A DNA stretch of 30,641 bases from Sulfuriferula multivorans. GTDB taxonomy: Bacteria > Pseudomonadota > Gammaproteobacteria > Burkholderiales > Thiobacillaceae. The stretch is taken from the NCBI GenBank assembly GCA_010365175.1, contig JAAFGW010000002.1, positions 1-30,641 on the forward strand, written 5' to 3'. Numbering within the stretch: the first letter of the stretch is position 1; each line of letters opens with the position of its first letter. Below, piece by piece: positions 15,873-23,466 of the stretch. Below the pieces are notes generated by a model. That model had not been told where the DNA came from and made no database searches. It saw only the letters and a list, made by a program, of their open reading frames with translations. The position numbers were made by a program, and so were the translations under genes.

Positions 15873-17180
15873 TCAAAATCCTCCCTGTATCTTCTGCGGG
15901 GCCCCTTTGAGAATGGCCTCTGTAGTGGAGAGCAATACGCACAGCGTTATCGCTTCGGCTGCGGTCTTGATCTGCTCCAGCGTGGCAAAGCTGGGCGCGA
16001 TACGAATGTTGCTGTCGTTCGGATCGCATCCGCCAGGGAACGGCGCCCCAGCCGCGGTCAACGCGATACCGGCGTCCTTGGCCAGGTCAATGACGCGCTT
16101 CGCACAGCCGGGGAGAACGTCGAGACTGATGAAATACCCCCCCTTTGGCTTGGTCCATTGGGCAACGCCGCTTCCACCCAACTCCCGTTCGAAGATGGAC
16201 AACACCTCTGAAAATTTTGGCGCCATGATGGCCCGATGCTGATTCATCAGGCCCCTGATTCCCGCTTCGTCTTTCAGGAAACGCACATGTCGCAACTGAT
16301 TCAACTTGTCCGGTCCAACGGTATGGATATTGAGTCGATCCAGCATCCACGCCACGTTGCGGGGAGAGGAGCCGAACACAGCAACTCCGCTGCCTGCCAT
16401 GGTCATCTTCGAAGTTGACGCAAACACCAGGGCACGTTCGGGGTAGCCATGCTGTTCGCACAGTTGCACGATGTTGGCAATTTCCACCTGCTCCTCGGTC
16501 AGATGATGTACTGCGTAGGCGTTATCCCAAAACAGTCGAAAATCGGTCGCCGCCGTTGGCATTGATGCCAGAGCCTCAATGGTGTCCGGCGCGTAGACGC
16601 TGCCGGTCGGGTTGCTGTATTTGGGAACGCACCAGATGCCTTTTACCGAGCGATCGTGCGCTGCGATATTACGAACCATGACCATATCGGGTCCGTTATC
16701 CAGCAAAGGGACCGGAATCAGCTTGATCCCATATTCTTCCGCGATGCGGAAATGACGGTCGTAGCCTGGTACCGGGCATAAAAACGACACGGTATCCTCC
16801 TTGCCCCACGGCCGTTCGGAGTCGCACATGCCGTGACGCCACGCATAGCCGATACAGTCGTACATGAATGCGAGGCTGGAGTTGCCGGCGACGATCACCT
16901 GTTCGGGCGGAACACCGACTACGCCCGAGAACAGCCTTCGCGCTTCGACGATGCCCTGCAATCCGGTGTAATTGCGGCAGTCGACACCGCCTTCAGCCAT
17001 GTAATCGCCTTCCCCGGGCAGGCTCAACATGCGGTTACTCAGCGCCACTTGGTCCGCTGCAGGTATGCCGCGCGCCAGGCTGAGATGCAAACGTTGCGAG
17101 CGCAGGTGTTCGTATCGCTCGCAATATTGCTGATGGAGACGAGCCAACCTGGTGGGCACCATTCTCGTTAGATCGGACAT
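15873..17180 (-). CDS. PLP-dependent aminotransferase, aspartate aminotransferase type Ic-like
   Basis: Fold-type I aminotransferase, 435 aa, of the bacterial aspartate-aminotransferase-like group (Asp_aminotransf/MocR-related, but with no DNA-binding domain). Seen: AGNSSLAFMYD for cofactor phosphate contacts (about 98-108), YSNPTG (188-193), FWDNAYAVHHL with Asp219 and Tyr222, and STSKMTMAGSGV with the Schiff-base Lys258; NIRIAPS near the end supplies the substrate-carboxylate arginine. Such enzymes act on dicarboxylic or similar acidic amino acids, which fits a downstream decarboxylase family acting on acidic 2-oxo acids. Its ATG (17180) follows the decarboxylase beta stop by 11 bp. It probably generates the 2-oxo acid for that enzyme; glutamate, aspartate, cysteate or an analogue are all possible. 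Confidence 0.9.
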   Translation of the reverse strand: MSDLTRMVPTRLARLHQQYCERYEHLRSQRLHLSLARGIPAADQVALSNRMLSLPGEGDYMAEGGVDCRNYTGLQGIVEARRLFSGVVGVPPEQVIVAGNSSLAFMYDCIGYAWRHGMCDSERPWGKEDTVSFLCPVPGYDRHFRIAEEYGIKLIPVPLLDNGPDMVMVRNIAAHDRSVKGIWCVPKYSNPTGSVYAPDTIEALASMPTAATDFRLFWDNAYAVHHLTEEQVEIANIVQLCEQHGYPERALVFASTSKMTMAGSGVAVFGSSPRNVAWMLDRLNIHTVGPDKLNQLRHVRFLKDEAGIRGLMNQHRAIMAPKFSEVLSIFERELGGSGVAQWTKPKGGYFISLDVLPGCAKRVIDLAKDAGIALTAAGAPFPGGCDPNDSNIRIAPSFATLEQIKTAAEAITLCVLLSTTEAILKGAPQKIQGGF

Positions 17181-17191
17181 CGCGAAACCTT

Positions 17192-17803
17192 TTATTTTGA
17201 TGCTGCGGCTCCGAGAATCGCTTCGCGGAAGCGGCTACGCAGGTAAGGGCCGTCGCGGGGAGGTAGTGACACCGGGTTCGGATCGGTTGATATCTTGATT
17301 GTCGAAAATAGCGGTTCCGCCGATGAGAACAGCCGGGATGACAGGCTTTCGAGCTCCTCTTCGGTGTTGACGGACGAAACGTCCTTGAATCCGGTGGCGC
17401 GGGCGACCCCGACCAGGTCGACGCCGCGGCCAGCGTGGGCTGGCTGCATGCCGGTTTCGGCATAGTGTTCGTTATTGAGCACAACGACCGCCAGGTTGGC
17501 CTGCTTCTCGCAGGCGATGGTAGCCAGCGATCCGAGGGCCATCATCATTTCGCCGTCGCCAACGATAGCAACCACGCGGCGCTTGGGCTGCGCGATGGCC
17601 ATACCGAGGCCCACCATCGCGGCGCCGCCCATGGCGCCCCACAGATAAAAGTTCAACGGCGTGTCTCCGGCGGCGGAAACATCGAAGGTCGGATTACCGA
17701 GACTGGTGACTACGATGGCGTCGCCGCGGTCGCGGAGTAAACGAGCGACGGCGGCGCGGCGATTCAAGGCAGTGGAATTGGTAGCGGACATGCAGGTGCT
17801 CAC
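17192..17803 (-). CDS. Sulfopyruvate/phosphonopyruvate decarboxylase-like, TPP-binding beta subunit (copy 2)
   Basis: TPP-binding subunit, up to 203 aa, paralogous to 1050-1646. GDG at residues 82-84 and LNN with Asn111 form the cofactor motif, and NFYLWGAMGG and AETGMQPAH match the first copy. Start choice is uncertain: GTG 17803 makes a four-base GTGA overlap with the alpha stop, while ATG 17791 lies eight bases beyond it; neither has a good Shine-Dalgarno, so translational coupling is likely. With the alpha subunit it should decarboxylate the 2-oxo acid produced by the aminotransferase encoded next, and the aldehyde would go to the dehydrogenase encoded first in the operon (inference from order). 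Confidence 0.9.
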   Translation of the reverse strand: MSTCMSATNSTALNRRAAVARLLRDRGDAIVVTSLGNPTFDVSAAGDTPLNFYLWGAMGGAAMVGLGMAIAQPKRRVVAIVGDGEMMMALGSLATIACEKQANLAVVVLNNEHYAETGMQPAHAGRGVDLVGVARATGFKDVSSVNTEEELESLSSRLFSSAEPLFSTIKISTDPNPVSLPPRDGPYLRSRFREAILGAAASK

Positions 17804-18360
17804 TTGTTGAAATTTTTGGTGCCGATGAGGCGCTGACCGATCAGCACCGCAACCGCGCGCCTGGTATTGAAAGCCATCTGACCGGCCGCGCGTACCGTTG
17901 GCGCGACCTCTTCTGCGGAGTCGGCGCGGTAGACATAAACGCCTGCAGATTCAAGAGCTTCCTGGGTGGACTTGCCCATCGGAACTTGCCATGGATTGAA
18001 CTCGCCCCACTCGCCGCGCATGGTGACCAACGCGAACATCGGTATGCGGCATTCGTGGTTGAGTGACAGCATGTTGATGCAGTTGCCGACACCGCTCGAC
18101 TGCATCAGCATTACGCCGCATTCGCCTGCGAGCCAACCCCCAGCAAGCATGGCTATACCCTCTTCTTCTGTGGTCAGCGATACGGCGCGCATATCGGGAC
18201 TCGCTTGACACTGGACGATCAGCGCGCTGTGGCCGGCGTCGGGGACATAGGCAACCTGCTTGATGTTCAGCTCTTGCAGCTCTTGAAAGATTTGTTCGGG
18301 CCAGTTGGCGGACATAGTGTGGGTCGCAGATGGTTGGAATGATGAAGCGGGTTTAGTCAT
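17800..18360 (-). CDS. Sulfopyruvate/phosphonopyruvate decarboxylase-like, alpha subunit (copy 2)
   Basis: Pyrimidine-domain subunit (186 aa from ATG 18360), paralogue of 1643-2182. VPDAGH (39-44), TTEEEG (63-68) with the TPP-activating glutamate, MQSSGVGNCINML and MRGEWGEFNPWQVPMGK are all present. Starts at GTG 18366 and ATG 18315 are also possible; 18360 is preferred because this ATG and the 77 bp before it align exactly with the start of the benzoylformate decarboxylase-like gene at 9739. The first 15-18 residues are low in similarity to copy 1 and may be an inherited leader from that recombination. Follows the aldehyde dehydrogenase stop by 77 bp. Confidence 0.9.
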   Translation of the reverse strand: MTKPASSFQPSATHTMSANWPEQIFQELQELNIKQVAYVPDAGHSALIVQCQASPDMRAVSLTTEEEGIAMLAGGWLAGECGVMLMQSSGVGNCINMLSLNHECRIPMFALVTMRGEWGEFNPWQVPMGKSTQEALESAGVYVYRADSAEEVAPTVRAAGQMAFNTRRAVAVLIGQRLIGTKNFNK

Positions 18361-18531
18361 GTTCACTGAATTTCATATAGAACTGGTTTTATCTGGGTTC
18401 TACCTCCTCCATGGGCAGGAGACGGAGCATGCGGATGTCACCGCATCGTGAACGGGTTGGCGGTCGCTGCGCCCGTATTGAACCAGACGCTCTTGACCTG
18501 CAGGTATTCCCGAATTGCATCCGCGCCGTTT
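18351..18531 (-). repeat. Intact partner of the 9730-9910 duplicate
   Basis: Here the segment is the real 3' end of the aldehyde dehydrogenase, its 77-bp spacer and the first bases of the decarboxylase alpha gene. It matches 9730-9910 without gaps at a constant offset of 8,621 bp, in the same orientation. Confidence 0.8.
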
Positions 18532-19916
18532 TCGCGACCTATGCCGGAATCCTTGTAACCCCCAAACGGGGACATGTAGCTCACAGCGCGGTAGGTATTG
18601 ACCCATACCGTGCCGGCCTGGATGCGCTCGGACATGCGAAATGCCCGGCCGATGTCGCTGGTCCACACGCCGGAACCGAGACCGTAGCTGGAATCGTTCG
18701 CGATCGCCACGGCTTCGTCCTCGTCCTTGAACTTGATGACCGACAGGATCGGGCCGAAAACTTCCTCCTGAGCGATGCGCATCTGGTTCGTCACGCCGGA
18801 AAAAATTGTCGGTTCAATGAACCAACCCTTGCCGCATTCAGTGCGTGTAGCCGGGGCGCCGCCCATCAGCAGTTCGGCGCCCTCGTTTTTGGCAATATCG
18901 ATATAACTCAGCACCTTGTCATATTGCTGGCGGGTGGTGATGGGGCCGACCTGCGTGTCCATGCTCATCGGGTCGCCCATACGCGCAGTCTTCGCCAGTG
19001 CAGTCAACTTTTCGATAAATTGGTCGTGGATGCTCTCCTGCAGCAACAGCCGGGAGCCTGCGATACAGGTCTGGCCGGTGGCAGCAAAAATCCCGGACAC
19101 TGCACCATTGACTGCATCATCGAGGTTGGCGTCTGCGAACACGATGTTCGGCGACTTGCCGCCGAGTTCCAGGCTCACATGCTTAAAGTGCTTGGCAGCG
19201 AGCTGGTTGATCGCCCGCCCGGTGGCGTCCGAACCGGTAAAAGTGATTTTCTTGACCAGCGGATGTTCGACCAGCGGCGTGCCAACGTCCTTACCAAAGC
19301 CTGTAACGACGTTAACGACTCCTGGAGGGAAACCCGCTTCCTCGACCAACTTGACGAACTCCAGCGTAGACGCGGAAGTGAATTCCGATGGCTTGAGCAC
19401 GATGGTGCAGCCAGCCGCAAGTGCCGGCGCAATCTTCCACGCGGTCAGCAGCAAAGGCGAATTCCATGGGGTAATTGCAACCACCACGCCGAGCGCCTCA
19501 TGCCGGGTAAAGTTGAAATAACCTTTCTTGTCGAGCGGTATCACCGCCCCCTGCACCTTGTCGGCCAGTCCACCAAAGTAATAAAACCATTGCGGAAGGT
19601 AGTTGAGCTGGCCGACCATTTCGGCGATCAGCTTGCCGTTGTCGCGCACTTCGAATTCTGCCAATTTTCTGGCGTCGCGCGTGATCAGGTCGCCCAGCTT
19701 GCGCAGCAGCGCGCCCCTCTGGCTAGCGGTCAGTTGCGACCACGGACCGTTCGCAAACGCATTGTGCGCCGCAGTTACCGCGCGATCCACATCGACGGAC
19801 CCGCCTTCCGCAATCTGCCCCCAGACTTCGCCGGTATAAGGGTTGTAGCTGTCGAACCACTTGCCGGAACTGGCGTCCGAGAACCGGCCGTCGATGTACA
19901 TCTGGTAGCGTTGCAT
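18438..19916 (-). CDS. NAD(P)-dependent aldehyde dehydrogenase
   Basis: A full-length ALDH-superfamily enzyme (492 aa) oxidising an aldehyde to its acid in the cytoplasm. All active-site landmarks are present: Asn152 in TPWNSP, Lys175 in KPSE, FTGS (226-229) for cofactor, Glu250 in LELGGKSPN and the nucleophile Cys284 in GQTCIAGSR. ATG at 19916 has AGGAG seven bases upstream; the longer frame to 20066 has no ribosome site and no family similarity. It is first in the central operon, directly before the two-subunit decarboxylase, so its substrate is probably that enzyme's aldehyde product (inference; succinic semialdehyde or sulfoacetaldehyde would be examples). A decayed relative of its last 30 codons lies at 9817-9912. 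Confidence 0.93.
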   Translation of the reverse strand: MQRYQMYIDGRFSDASSGKWFDSYNPYTGEVWGQIAEGGSVDVDRAVTAAHNAFANGPWSQLTASQRGALLRKLGDLITRDARKLAEFEVRDNGKLIAEMVGQLNYLPQWFYYFGGLADKVQGAVIPLDKKGYFNFTRHEALGVVVAITPWNSPLLLTAWKIAPALAAGCTIVLKPSEFTSASTLEFVKLVEEAGFPPGVVNVVTGFGKDVGTPLVEHPLVKKITFTGSDATGRAINQLAAKHFKHVSLELGGKSPNIVFADANLDDAVNGAVSGIFAATGQTCIAGSRLLLQESIHDQFIEKLTALAKTARMGDPMSMDTQVGPITTRQQYDKVLSYIDIAKNEGAELLMGGAPATRTECGKGWFIEPTIFSGVTNQMRIAQEEVFGPILSVIKFKDEDEAVAIANDSSYGLGSGVWTSDIGRAFRMSERIQAGTVWVNTYRAVSYMSPFGGYKDSGIGRENGADAIREYLQVKSVWFNTGAATANPFTMR

Positions 19917-20253
19917 GGTGTCTCCTCTTATGGTCTTGATTGCGACGATTTCATGGAAGTTGGCCGGGTAGCTGGCTACCACCCGGCACAAGGCGGAGGT
20001 ACGCATCCAAGTCTCTACAATTCGCGCGTTGCTGGGGCACGCCGGCCATGCCGCTCTGCATCTCATCCATCACGTAGCTCAGCGTGCCCTTACCGGCCGT
20101 AGCGTTATGGCGCGGCGACAAATGGAAAAATGTGTGCTTGTCTCCCGCCATTTTGCGATGGTCACCGTTTCCAGCATTGGCGGCAATCACAGATTTCAAG
20201 ACCAACCCTTCTGAATTTCAGAAGGGTACGCCCCAACGCGTTACCATCGAGCC
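19917..20253. other. Divergent control region between the aldehyde dehydrogenase operon and LysR gene
   Basis: This 337-bp spacer must hold the promoters of the leftward central operon and of the LysR gene at 20254. It contains the perfect palindrome at 20206-20226 and, near the aldehyde dehydrogenase start, an imperfect hairpin (arms GCCGGG at 19963-19968 and CCCGGC at 19982-19987, with an inner TAGC/GCTA pair) that would lie in the 5' leader of the operon mRNA. An 84-codon leftward open frame (19951-20205) crosses it but shows no family I recognise and no ribosome site, so I do not call it a gene. Confidence 0.5.
20206..20226. promoter_or_regulatory. Perfect 21-bp palindrome, likely LysR operator
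   Basis: Left arm CCCTTCTGAA (20206-20215), a central T, and right arm TTCAGAAGGG (20217-20226), an exact reverse complement. The inner 15 bp begin with T and end with A, fitting the T-N11-A LysR box. It ends 27 bp before the LysR start at 20254, a position typical of the autoregulatory recognition site that also activates a divergent operon. Confidence 0.65.
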
Positions 20254-21153
20254 ATGGACTTTGACCTGACCGACCTGCGCCTGTTCGTTCGGACCGCCGA
20301 CGAAGGCAACATGACACGCGCCGCTGAACGCCAGCACCTCTCGCTGGCGGCGGCCAGTGCGCGCATCAAGTCGCTCGAGGCCCAGTCGGGCCTGAGCCTG
20401 CTCTACCGCGAGGCACGCGGTGTGCGCCTGACGCCGCCCGGCGATGCCTTTTTGTTCCATGCGCGCGGAGTGCTGCGGCAGGCCGAGCAGTTGCGTTGCG
20501 ACCTCCAGGAATATGGCGGCGGCCTGCGCGGGCATTTGCGGGTGTTTGCCAACACCACCGCGGTGACGGACTTCCTGCCGGAGATCCTGCCGGGCTTTCT
20601 GGCGGACAACCCGAAAATCAACATCGACCTGCAGGAAAAACCCAATCCCGAGATTGCGCGCGGCGTGCTCGACGGACGCGCCGACATGGGCATCGTCGCC
20701 GGTCAAGTGGACACGCTGGGGCTGGAAGCGATTCACTTCAGCACCGACCGGCTGGTGCTGGCCACGGCTAAAAACCACCGCTTTGCACGCCGGAAGAAAA
20801 TTGCGTTTGCCGACACCCTGGACGAAGACGCGGTGGGCATGCAGTCGGGCAGCACGCTGCAGACTTTCCTGGCGCAGGTGGTCGAGCGCCTGGGCAAGCC
20901 GCTGAAACTGCGCATCCAGCTCTCGAGCTTTGACGCGATGTGCCGCATGATAGGCGCGGGCGTCGGTGTGGGCATCGTTCCGGAATCGGCAGCGCGGCGC
21001 AACCAGGAGGCCATGGGCATCGCGCTGGTGGAGCTGCTGGAGCCCTGGAGCGTGCGCGAGCGTTACATCCTGGTGCGCAAGCGCGATGCGCTGCCGCGTT
21101 ATGCAGAGTCGCTGATTGAAACGCTGTGCGCGCACTACCGCGATGCGCCCTAG
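20254..21153 (+). CDS. LysR-family transcriptional regulator
   Basis: A 299-aa LTTR. The N-terminal winged helix (residues about 5-65, with GNMTRAAERQHLSLAAASARIK as the HTH) is followed by an effector domain containing RADMGIVAG (about 145-153) and GVGVGIVPESAARR (about 245-258). The latter resembles CbbR-like/ModE-independent LTTRs with a small ligand pocket, but no ligand can be assigned. It is divergent from the central operon across 337 bp with a strong palindrome, so it probably regulates that operon; an alternative is that it was once paired with the hydratase gene whose remnant overlaps its stop codon. Coding G+C is clearly higher than in the genes to its left. Confidence 0.93.
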   Translation: MDFDLTDLRLFVRTADEGNMTRAAERQHLSLAAASARIKSLEAQSGLSLLYREARGVRLTPPGDAFLFHARGVLRQAEQLRCDLQEYGGGLRGHLRVFANTTAVTDFLPEILPGFLADNPKINIDLQEKPNPEIARGVLDGRADMGIVAGQVDTLGLEAIHFSTDRLVLATAKNHRFARRKKIAFADTLDEDAVGMQSGSTLQTFLAQVVERLGKPLKLRIQLSSFDAMCRMIGAGVGVGIVPESAARRNQEAMGIALVELLEPWSVRERYILVRKRDALPRYAESLIETLCAHYRDAP

Positions 21154-21330
21154 CGAGCCTCCAGACCAGGCTTCTTTTCGCCACAAACGCCGGCACGCCC
21201 TCGCGAAAATCGTCGCGGCCGTAACAGCGGCAATAAGATCTTCGTCGTTCTTCAGCTTATGCCTGCCCAGCCGGCGCAGGCCTTCCTTACTGACGGCTTG
21301 GGTCACCGGCGCCAGCGCAGGAGGCCATGC
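21150..21330 (-). pseudogene. Enoyl-CoA hydratase C-terminal remnant with a frameshift
   Basis: Read leftward from about 21330 it gives TQAVSKEGLRRLGRHKLKN then DEDLI, closely matching TQGVSKEGLRRLVSNSLPP and DEDLI of the intact gene at 23527-24315. After GCCGC a one-base loss shifts the frame; in the shifted frame it continues CYGRDDFREGVPAFVAKRS, matching CYGSADFREGVIAFVGKRS. Its old TAG stop (21150-21152) shares the CTAG with the stop of the LysR gene (21151-21153). Nothing upstream of about 21330 resembles a hydratase. It is a non-functional tail fragment. Confidence 0.85.
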
Positions 21331-21366
21331 GATGACGTCCGGGAACCGCCCATCATTGTTCAGGCC

Positions 21367-22251
21367 TCACGGTAGCGCGATGGACTGCGCCAGGTGCGAA
21401 TAGACGCACGACACCCGGCGCAAGTGGCGCGACTCGGGATGCGTCAACAGCCACAGGTCGGTCTCACACTCATCAAGCGGCTCAGTGAGCTGCACAAGAT
21501 CTCGACGGTCGTGCGCCAGGAACAAGGGTACGATGCCGACCCCAAGCCCCAGCGCCACCAGTTCCATGACCGACAGGATGCTGTTGACGCGGTACTGCGG
21601 CGCCACCTTCGGGAATTGGCGCTTGCGCCAGATGACCGAAGGGTGCTCAGGCAGCGCGTCGTCCGGGGCAATCCAGTTCGCTTTGCCGGCCTGCACATCG
21701 GTATATTGCCGCACGGCGCCTTTTTTCGCGGTGAACAAGGCCACCCGGACCGGTCCGAGCAGCTTGCCGACCAGATGCAGCGGGGGCTTCCTGGTGGCCC
21801 GCACGGCGATGTCCGCATCGCGACGGGTAAGGCTGGCCAGTTCGTTGCCGGTGTGCAGTTCATAGTCGATCAGCGGATGCTCCGCCTTTAGCAGCTTCAG
21901 CGCTGGTGCCACCAGGCCGTGCAGGACAGTGTCGGTGGTGGTGAGGCGCACGGTGCCGGACACTTGCGATAACTGCACCGCCGTGGCCGAACGGGCTTCT
22001 TCTATCGCCGCCTCAATCTGCTCGGCCTGCCCAATCAGCAAGTGCGCCAGATCAGTGGGGCGATAGCCGGCACGCGATCGCTCGAAGAGCACGCGGCCCA
22101 GGCCACGTTCGAGCCGCTGCAGGGACCGGAAGACCGTCGAGGCGTCAACGCCCATGCGTTCACCAGCAGCCGCCAGCGTGCCTGCCCTTGCCAGCGACAA
22201 GACGATCTGCAGGTCAGAAGCGTCCAGTTGATATTGCGTTTTTGCAATCAC
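21367..22251 (-). CDS. LysR-family transcriptional regulator
   Basis: A 294-aa LTTR of the single-gene-regulator type. The N-terminus holds the winged helix (about residues 10-68, with AGTLAAAGERMGVDASTVFRSLQRLE as HTH), and the effector domain includes GTVRLTTTDTVLHGLVAPAL (about 95-114) and LGLGVGIVPLFLA (about 235-247). GTG at 22251 is the only start that keeps the first helix. It is divergent from doxX-gst across 83 bp with a dyad at 22272-22289 and very probably controls that pair; LTTR-DoxX-GST units are common in proteobacteria (family knowledge). Confidence 0.92.
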   Translation of the reverse strand: MIAKTQYQLDASDLQIVLSLARAGTLAAAGERMGVDASTVFRSLQRLERGLGRVLFERSRAGYRPTDLAHLLIGQAEQIEAAIEEARSATAVQLSQVSGTVRLTTTDTVLHGLVAPALKLLKAEHPLIDYELHTGNELASLTRRDADIAVRATRKPPLHLVGKLLGPVRVALFTAKKGAVRQYTDVQAGKANWIAPDDALPEHPSVIWRKRQFPKVAPQYRVNSILSVMELVALGLGVGIVPLFLAHDRRDLVQLTEPLDECETDLWLLTHPESRHLRRVSCVYSHLAQSIALP

Positions 22252-22271
22252 GATGTGTTTTTTTGCCTATT

Positions 22272-22289
22272 TTCAATTCATGAATGCAA
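22272..22289. promoter_or_regulatory. Candidate LysR binding dyad upstream of doxX
   Basis: TTCAATTCA (22272-22280) faces TGAATGCAA (22281-22289), 7 of 9 positions symmetric, with a perfect ATTCATGAAT core. It lies in the 83-bp spacer between the LysR gene (start 22251) and doxX (start 22335), where an LTTR recognition site is expected. Confidence 0.45.
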
Positions 22290-22334
22290 TCCTACAGTAC
22301 TGGGCATCTTCTCTCACTTCAAAGGAATTCACTC

Positions 22335-22766
22335 ATGAACGCTTCTCTTTCACCTTCAACCGATCTCGGGATCGCCGTGCTGCGCGTCAGCCTGGGCGCG
22401 ATGTGGATCGCCCACGCGCTGCTCAAACTCTTCGTCTTCACGCTGCCCGGCACCGCCCAGTATTTTGAAAGCATCGGCTTTCCCGGACTGCTGGCTTACC
22501 CGGTTTTTGTCGCCGAACTGGGCGGCGGCCTGGCGCTTCTCTTCGGCATCTATGCCCGTCAGGTCGCCCTGGCCCTGGTTCCCGTGATGGCCGTGGCAGC
22601 GGCAGTGCATGTGCCCATTGGCTGGATGCACACCAGCCCGGGCGGCGGCTGGGAATATCCGGTGTTTCTCATCGCCGCATCGCTTGCGCTGTGGCTGCTC
22701 GGCGACGGTGCCGCAGCCCTCAAACGCAGCCCGGGTTGGGTGCCACAACTTCGAGGCGCAAAATGA
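22335..22766 (+). CDS. DoxX-family membrane protein
   Basis: A 143-aa integral membrane protein with four hydrophobic segments (about residues 12-30, 50-68, 75-93 and 108-126) and the DoxX landmarks RVSLGAMWIAHALLK and VAELGGGLALLFG. DoxX proteins are linked to redox stress and thiol homeostasis, but the exact activity is unclear. ATG at 22335 is preceded by AAGGA; the longer frame from 22284 lacks a ribosome site. Its TGA overlaps the ATG of the glutathione transferase gene (ATGA), so the two are co-translated. Confidence 0.92.
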   Translation: MNASLSPSTDLGIAVLRVSLGAMWIAHALLKLFVFTLPGTAQYFESIGFPGLLAYPVFVAELGGGLALLFGIYARQVALALVPVMAVAAAVHVPIGWMHTSPGGGWEYPVFLIAASLALWLLGDGAAALKRSPGWVPQLRGAK

Positions 22767-23443
22767 GCAGCCGTTTAGTGCTGGTCTCGCACGCCCTGTG
22801 CCCCTATGTGCAGCGCGCAGCCATCGTGCTGGCCGAAAAGGGGGTGGCCTTCGAGCGCCGCGACATCGACCTCGCCCACAAGCCGGAATGGTTTCGCGCG
22901 ATCTCGCCGCTCGGCAAGACACCCGTGCTGGTGGTCGGCGACGATGCGATCTTCGAGTCGGCAGTGATCTGCGAGTATCTGGAAGAGACGACGCTGCCAC
23001 GTCTGCATCCGCAGGGCGCTCTGCAGCGGGCTCGCCACCGCTCCTGGATGGAGTTCGGCTCTGCGTTGTTGAATACGATTGCGGCGTTCTATAACGCGGC
23101 AGACGAGGCAGCACTTGCCACGCGCGCCGCTGAGATTCGGGCGCGCATTGAGCAACTGGAAGCCGCGCTTGGTGACGGGCCGTACTTTGCCGGCACTGCC
23201 TTCAGCATGGTTGATGCAGTGTTCGGCCCCGTGTTCCGCTACTTTGATGTCTTTGAAGCCACCGACGACTTCGGCTTGTGCCGGGACTTGCCTCGTGTGC
23301 AACGCTGGCGTTCCGCATTGGCCAAGCGGCCTTCGGTGGCCGCAGCCGCAACTGCCGACTATCCGGTGCGGCTCAAGTCGTTCCTGGAACGCAGAGGTGG
23401 CGCGCTCTCAAGACGTATCGCCCGCAGCACCGCCGTGGTCTGA
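22763..23443 (+). CDS. Glutathione S-transferase family protein
   Basis: A 226-aa cytosolic GST. The thioredoxin-like N-terminal domain holds CPYVQR at residues 13-18 (Cys13 as catalytic residue, as in omega and some beta-type enzymes), the cis-Pro loop KTPVLV and FESAVICEYLEE, where Glu-Ser contacts the glutathione gamma-glutamate; the helical C-terminal domain follows from about 90. The start at 22763 overlaps the doxX stop. It likely conjugates glutathione to, or dehalogenates or reduces, an electrophile; the operon with DoxX and a LysR gene suggests an inducible detoxification unit. The last 20 residues are unusually arginine-rich. Confidence 0.92.
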   Translation: MSSRLVLVSHALCPYVQRAAIVLAEKGVAFERRDIDLAHKPEWFRAISPLGKTPVLVVGDDAIFESAVICEYLEETTLPRLHPQGALQRARHRSWMEFGSALLNTIAAFYNAADEAALATRAAEIRARIEQLEAALGDGPYFAGTAFSMVDAVFGPVFRYFDVFEATDDFGLCRDLPRVQRWRSALAKRPSVAAAATADYPVRLKSFLERRGGALSRRIARSTAVV

Positions 23444-23466
23444 GTCGGCTAGTCGCTACATCAGTT

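Noticed and set aside
15873..17180. MocR-type regulator
   Set aside because: The protein begins directly with the aminotransferase domain; there is no GntR winged-helix extension.
18411..20102. Rightward 563-codon open frame opposite the aldehyde dehydrogenase
   Set aside because: Antisense shadow in G+C-rich DNA; the other strand carries all ALDH catalytic motifs.
19951..20205. 84-codon leftward frame upstream of the aldehyde dehydrogenase
   Set aside because: No family, no ribosome site, and it fills the space where the divergent promoters must be; kept as regulatory spacer.
20218..21306. Leftward 362-codon open frame opposite the LysR gene
   Set aside because: Only its first part is meaningful, being the hydratase remnant; the rest is the antisense of the LysR coding sequence with biased composition.
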